In this document: positions 5,909 through 7,051 of the stretch, in pieces
Layout of the letters: every line of letters begins with the position of its first letter
Position numbering within the stretch: position 1 is the first letter of the stretch
NCBI GenBank assembly: GCA_030628805.1
Contig: DAOVQG010000247.1
Span: 1 to 7,051 of the forward strand
Reading direction: 5' to 3'
DNA length: 7,051 nt
Source of the DNA: JAGMDK01 sp023128695
GTDB lineage: Bacteria > Planctomycetota > Phycisphaerae > UBA1845 > Fen-1342
Translations under genes and position numbers: made by a program
The notes under the pieces: model-generated
Database searches by the model: none
What the model was told of the DNA's origin: nothing
What the model saw: only the letters and a program-made list of their open reading frames with translations

Positions 5909-6760
5909 CTATAACCCGCGCCCCTGGCCCTGCTCCTGGGCGAGGCTGTATTCGTAACAGTATTTGGCCCACGGCGTGGCCCGCAGACGGGCTTTGCCGA
6001 TCGGGCTTCCGGTCGCGAGACAAAGGCCGTAGCTGCCCTGGCGGATACGCTCGAGCGCCTCGTCGATTTCCTTCAGGATCGCCCGCTCGCCCTCGATCAG
6101 ACCGAGCGTGAATTCCAACTCGTAGTTGTCCGAGCCCAGGTCCGCCATGTGGATCGGCATGCTGGAAAGATCACCGGCGGCGTCCTGACGATTCGCGTTG
6201 AGCGCCTCGCCTTGGAGCGTATTGACGTCGCCCAGGATCTCCGCCCGCTTTTCCAGCAGCATCTGCCGAAACTCCTCGGTTTCCGCGGGGGTGAGCGGCT
6301 TTGCCCGGCGCGCGGTTCTGGTTGGGCTGGGCGGCTCTGCCCGCTCGGCGGCGCGCTGGCGGGAAACGGCAGCCCGCGTGCTCACGACGTGGGCTGGTCT
6401 GGCCATGCTAAATGCTGAGGGGGTACGCTTGGTGGTGCGTTTGGGTTTTGCGCTTGCCTTCTTCGGAGCCGTCTTCCGCTTCGCCGAGGTCGCGGTCTTG
6501 GTGCTCTTCGCGCTCCACTTTGCCTTTGGCGTCTTCGTTTGGGCGACCTTCTTTACACTCCGCTGCCCCCCGGACGCCGCCTTGACGGTCTTGGCCGCCT
6601 TGGCCTTGGAGGTCGTCTTCCTCTTCGCGGCGGCCGAGGACTTGGCGGCGGTCCGAGAACGCGATTTGCTCGCAGGCGGCGCCTTTTTCTTCGTAGCCTT
6701 CGCGCTACGCTTTGCCTTCGGCGTCTTGGAGATCTTCTTGGCCAAGACTACGTTCCCCAT
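5909..6760 (-). CDS. TraR/DksA-family protein with histone H1-like Lys/Ala-rich N-terminal region
   Basis: The 283-residue protein has two parts. Residues 1-155 are a low-complexity Lys/Ala/Arg/Ser/Thr region like histone H1 or AlgP tails, with an internal duplication (KTPKAKRSAKATKK at 12-25 against KTPKAKWSAKSTKT at 76-89). Such tails usually bind DNA or other polyanions. Residues 156-283 form a DksA/TraR unit: a helical hairpin (LTPAETEEFRQMLLEKRAEIL and ELEFTLGLIEGERAILKEIDEALERI) around HMADLGSD, then a zinc-finger-like end. The DksA pattern CxxC-x17-CxxC is kept in spacing, but residues 250 and 271 are Thr and Tyr, leaving Cys247 and Cys268. Classical zinc binding is therefore doubtful. 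DksA relatives act in the RNA polymerase secondary channel; that role is inferred. It is the first gene before lspA, with a strong promoter upstream. Confidence 0.85.
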   Translation of the reverse strand: MGNVVLAKKISKTPKAKRSAKATKKKAPPASKSRSRTAAKSSAAAKRKTTSKAKAAKTVKAASGGQRSVKKVAQTKTPKAKWSAKSTKTATSAKRKTAPKKASAKPKRTTKRTPSAFSMARPAHVVSTRAAVSRQRAAERAEPPSPTRTARRAKPLTPAETEEFRQMLLEKRAEILGDVNTLQGEALNANRQDAAGDLSSMPIHMADLGSDNYELEFTLGLIEGERAILKEIDEALERIRQGSYGLCLATGSPIGKARLRATPWAKYCYEYSLAQEQGQGRGL

Positions 6761-6841
6761 TCGAGCCGGTAAACAACGGTCAAGACGCCCGTAACCTCTT
6801 GCAGTAAAACGAGATCGCTACACTTCCGTCAAAACCCTGGA

Positions 6842-6870
6842 AGTATATGGTATTAGTCTTTCTGTGTCAA
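6842..6870 (-). promoter_or_regulatory. Near-consensus sigma70-type promoter for the dksA-like/lspA/tRNA unit
   Basis: On the minus strand a perfect TTGACA (6870-6865) is followed after exactly 17 bp by TATACT (6847-6842, five of six). Transcription would begin about 75 bases upstream of the ATG at 6760. This is the strongest promoter match in the window and suggests high constitutive expression. No obvious Shine-Dalgarno precedes the ATG. A weaker TTGACG lies between this promoter and the gene. Confidence 0.75.
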
Positions 6871-6941
6871 CAGGACGCGATACGGGTTTGCATGGGTGTG
6901 ACCATTTTTTATGGCAACGGCAACTTTATGGAGAAGTAAGC

Positions 6942-6969
6942 ATTCAGCGGTCAGCAATCAGCGCTCAGC
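6942..6969. repeat. Four-copy heptamer repeat NNTCAGC
   Basis: ATTCAGC, GGTCAGC, AATCAGC and GCTCAGC follow without gaps. The last five bases are constant and the first two vary. Short degenerate heptamer arrays of this kind occur between genes in several bacteria. Apart from this, the sequence from 6871 to the window end (181 bp) shows no convincing gene. Confidence 0.7.
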
Positions 6970-7051
6970 CGAAAGTCGAGCAGATAGCGACCGAATGTCA
7001 CAAATAACGTGTAAGGGGGTATCCGGTTGACGCAAGTACGTACAACATGTA

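Noticed and set aside
6911..7030. Short plus-strand frame of about 39 codons
   Set aside because: It runs through the heptamer repeat, has no ribosome site and gives a low-complexity Ser/Arg-rich peptide.
7027..7051. Possible plus-strand promoter at the right edge
   Set aside because: TTGACG at 7027-7032 would place a -10 box starting at 7050, but the window ends after two bases (TA), so it cannot be judged.

Overview
The window reads as a GC-rich chromosomal segment from a bacterium, most probably a member of the Planctomycetota. This rests on several traits I associate with that phylum: a TraR/DksA-family protein whose zinc finger keeps only two of four cysteines behind a lysine/alanine-rich tail, a signal peptidase II with a long extra loop, an integrase N-terminal fragment of a type common in that group, and abundant short palindromic intergenic repeats. 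It is an inference; no rRNA or other decisive marker is present.

Layout from left to right. Positions 1-271 hold no gene but are full of repeats: a nested palindrome made of two inverted REP-like hairpins (REPIN-like), then a five-copy 20-21 bp tandem array that ends 11 bp from the next stop codon. A multispanning GT-C/PMT-like glycosyltransferase lies on the minus strand (272-1888). A 415-bp gap (1889-2303) carries candidate promoters for both divergent neighbours and a solo REP-like hairpin. clpX follows on the plus strand (2304-3584) with all expected motifs. A hairpin/T-rich terminator serving the minus strand separates it from a convergent pair of small genes.

The stretch 3663-5089 looks like an accessory or mobile island, all on the minus strand. 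It contains a tRNA-Pro(GGG), a truncated integrase-like remnant abutting the tRNA 3' end, a Y1/RAYT transposase gene bracketed by inverted GTAG-headed palindromes, and a DUF4258 / YgiT-type zinc-finger pair resembling a toxin-antitoxin module. The RAYT appears to have lost about 40 residues between its first strand and the HUH motif.

The right part (5015-6870) is a minus-strand transcription unit. A near-consensus promoter (TTGACA, 17 bp, TATACT) precedes an H1-like/DksA-like fusion gene, then lspA after 4 bp, then tRNA-Pro 14 bp after lspA. The last 180 bp hold only a short heptamer repeat and no convincing gene.

I found no large undescribed multi-gene system. The most useful leads are the RAYT unit with its own inverted REP ends, the tRNA/integrase scar, the second REP family that shares a CTCCGT loop and a 13-mer with the tandem array, and the architecture of the DksA-like and LspA proteins.
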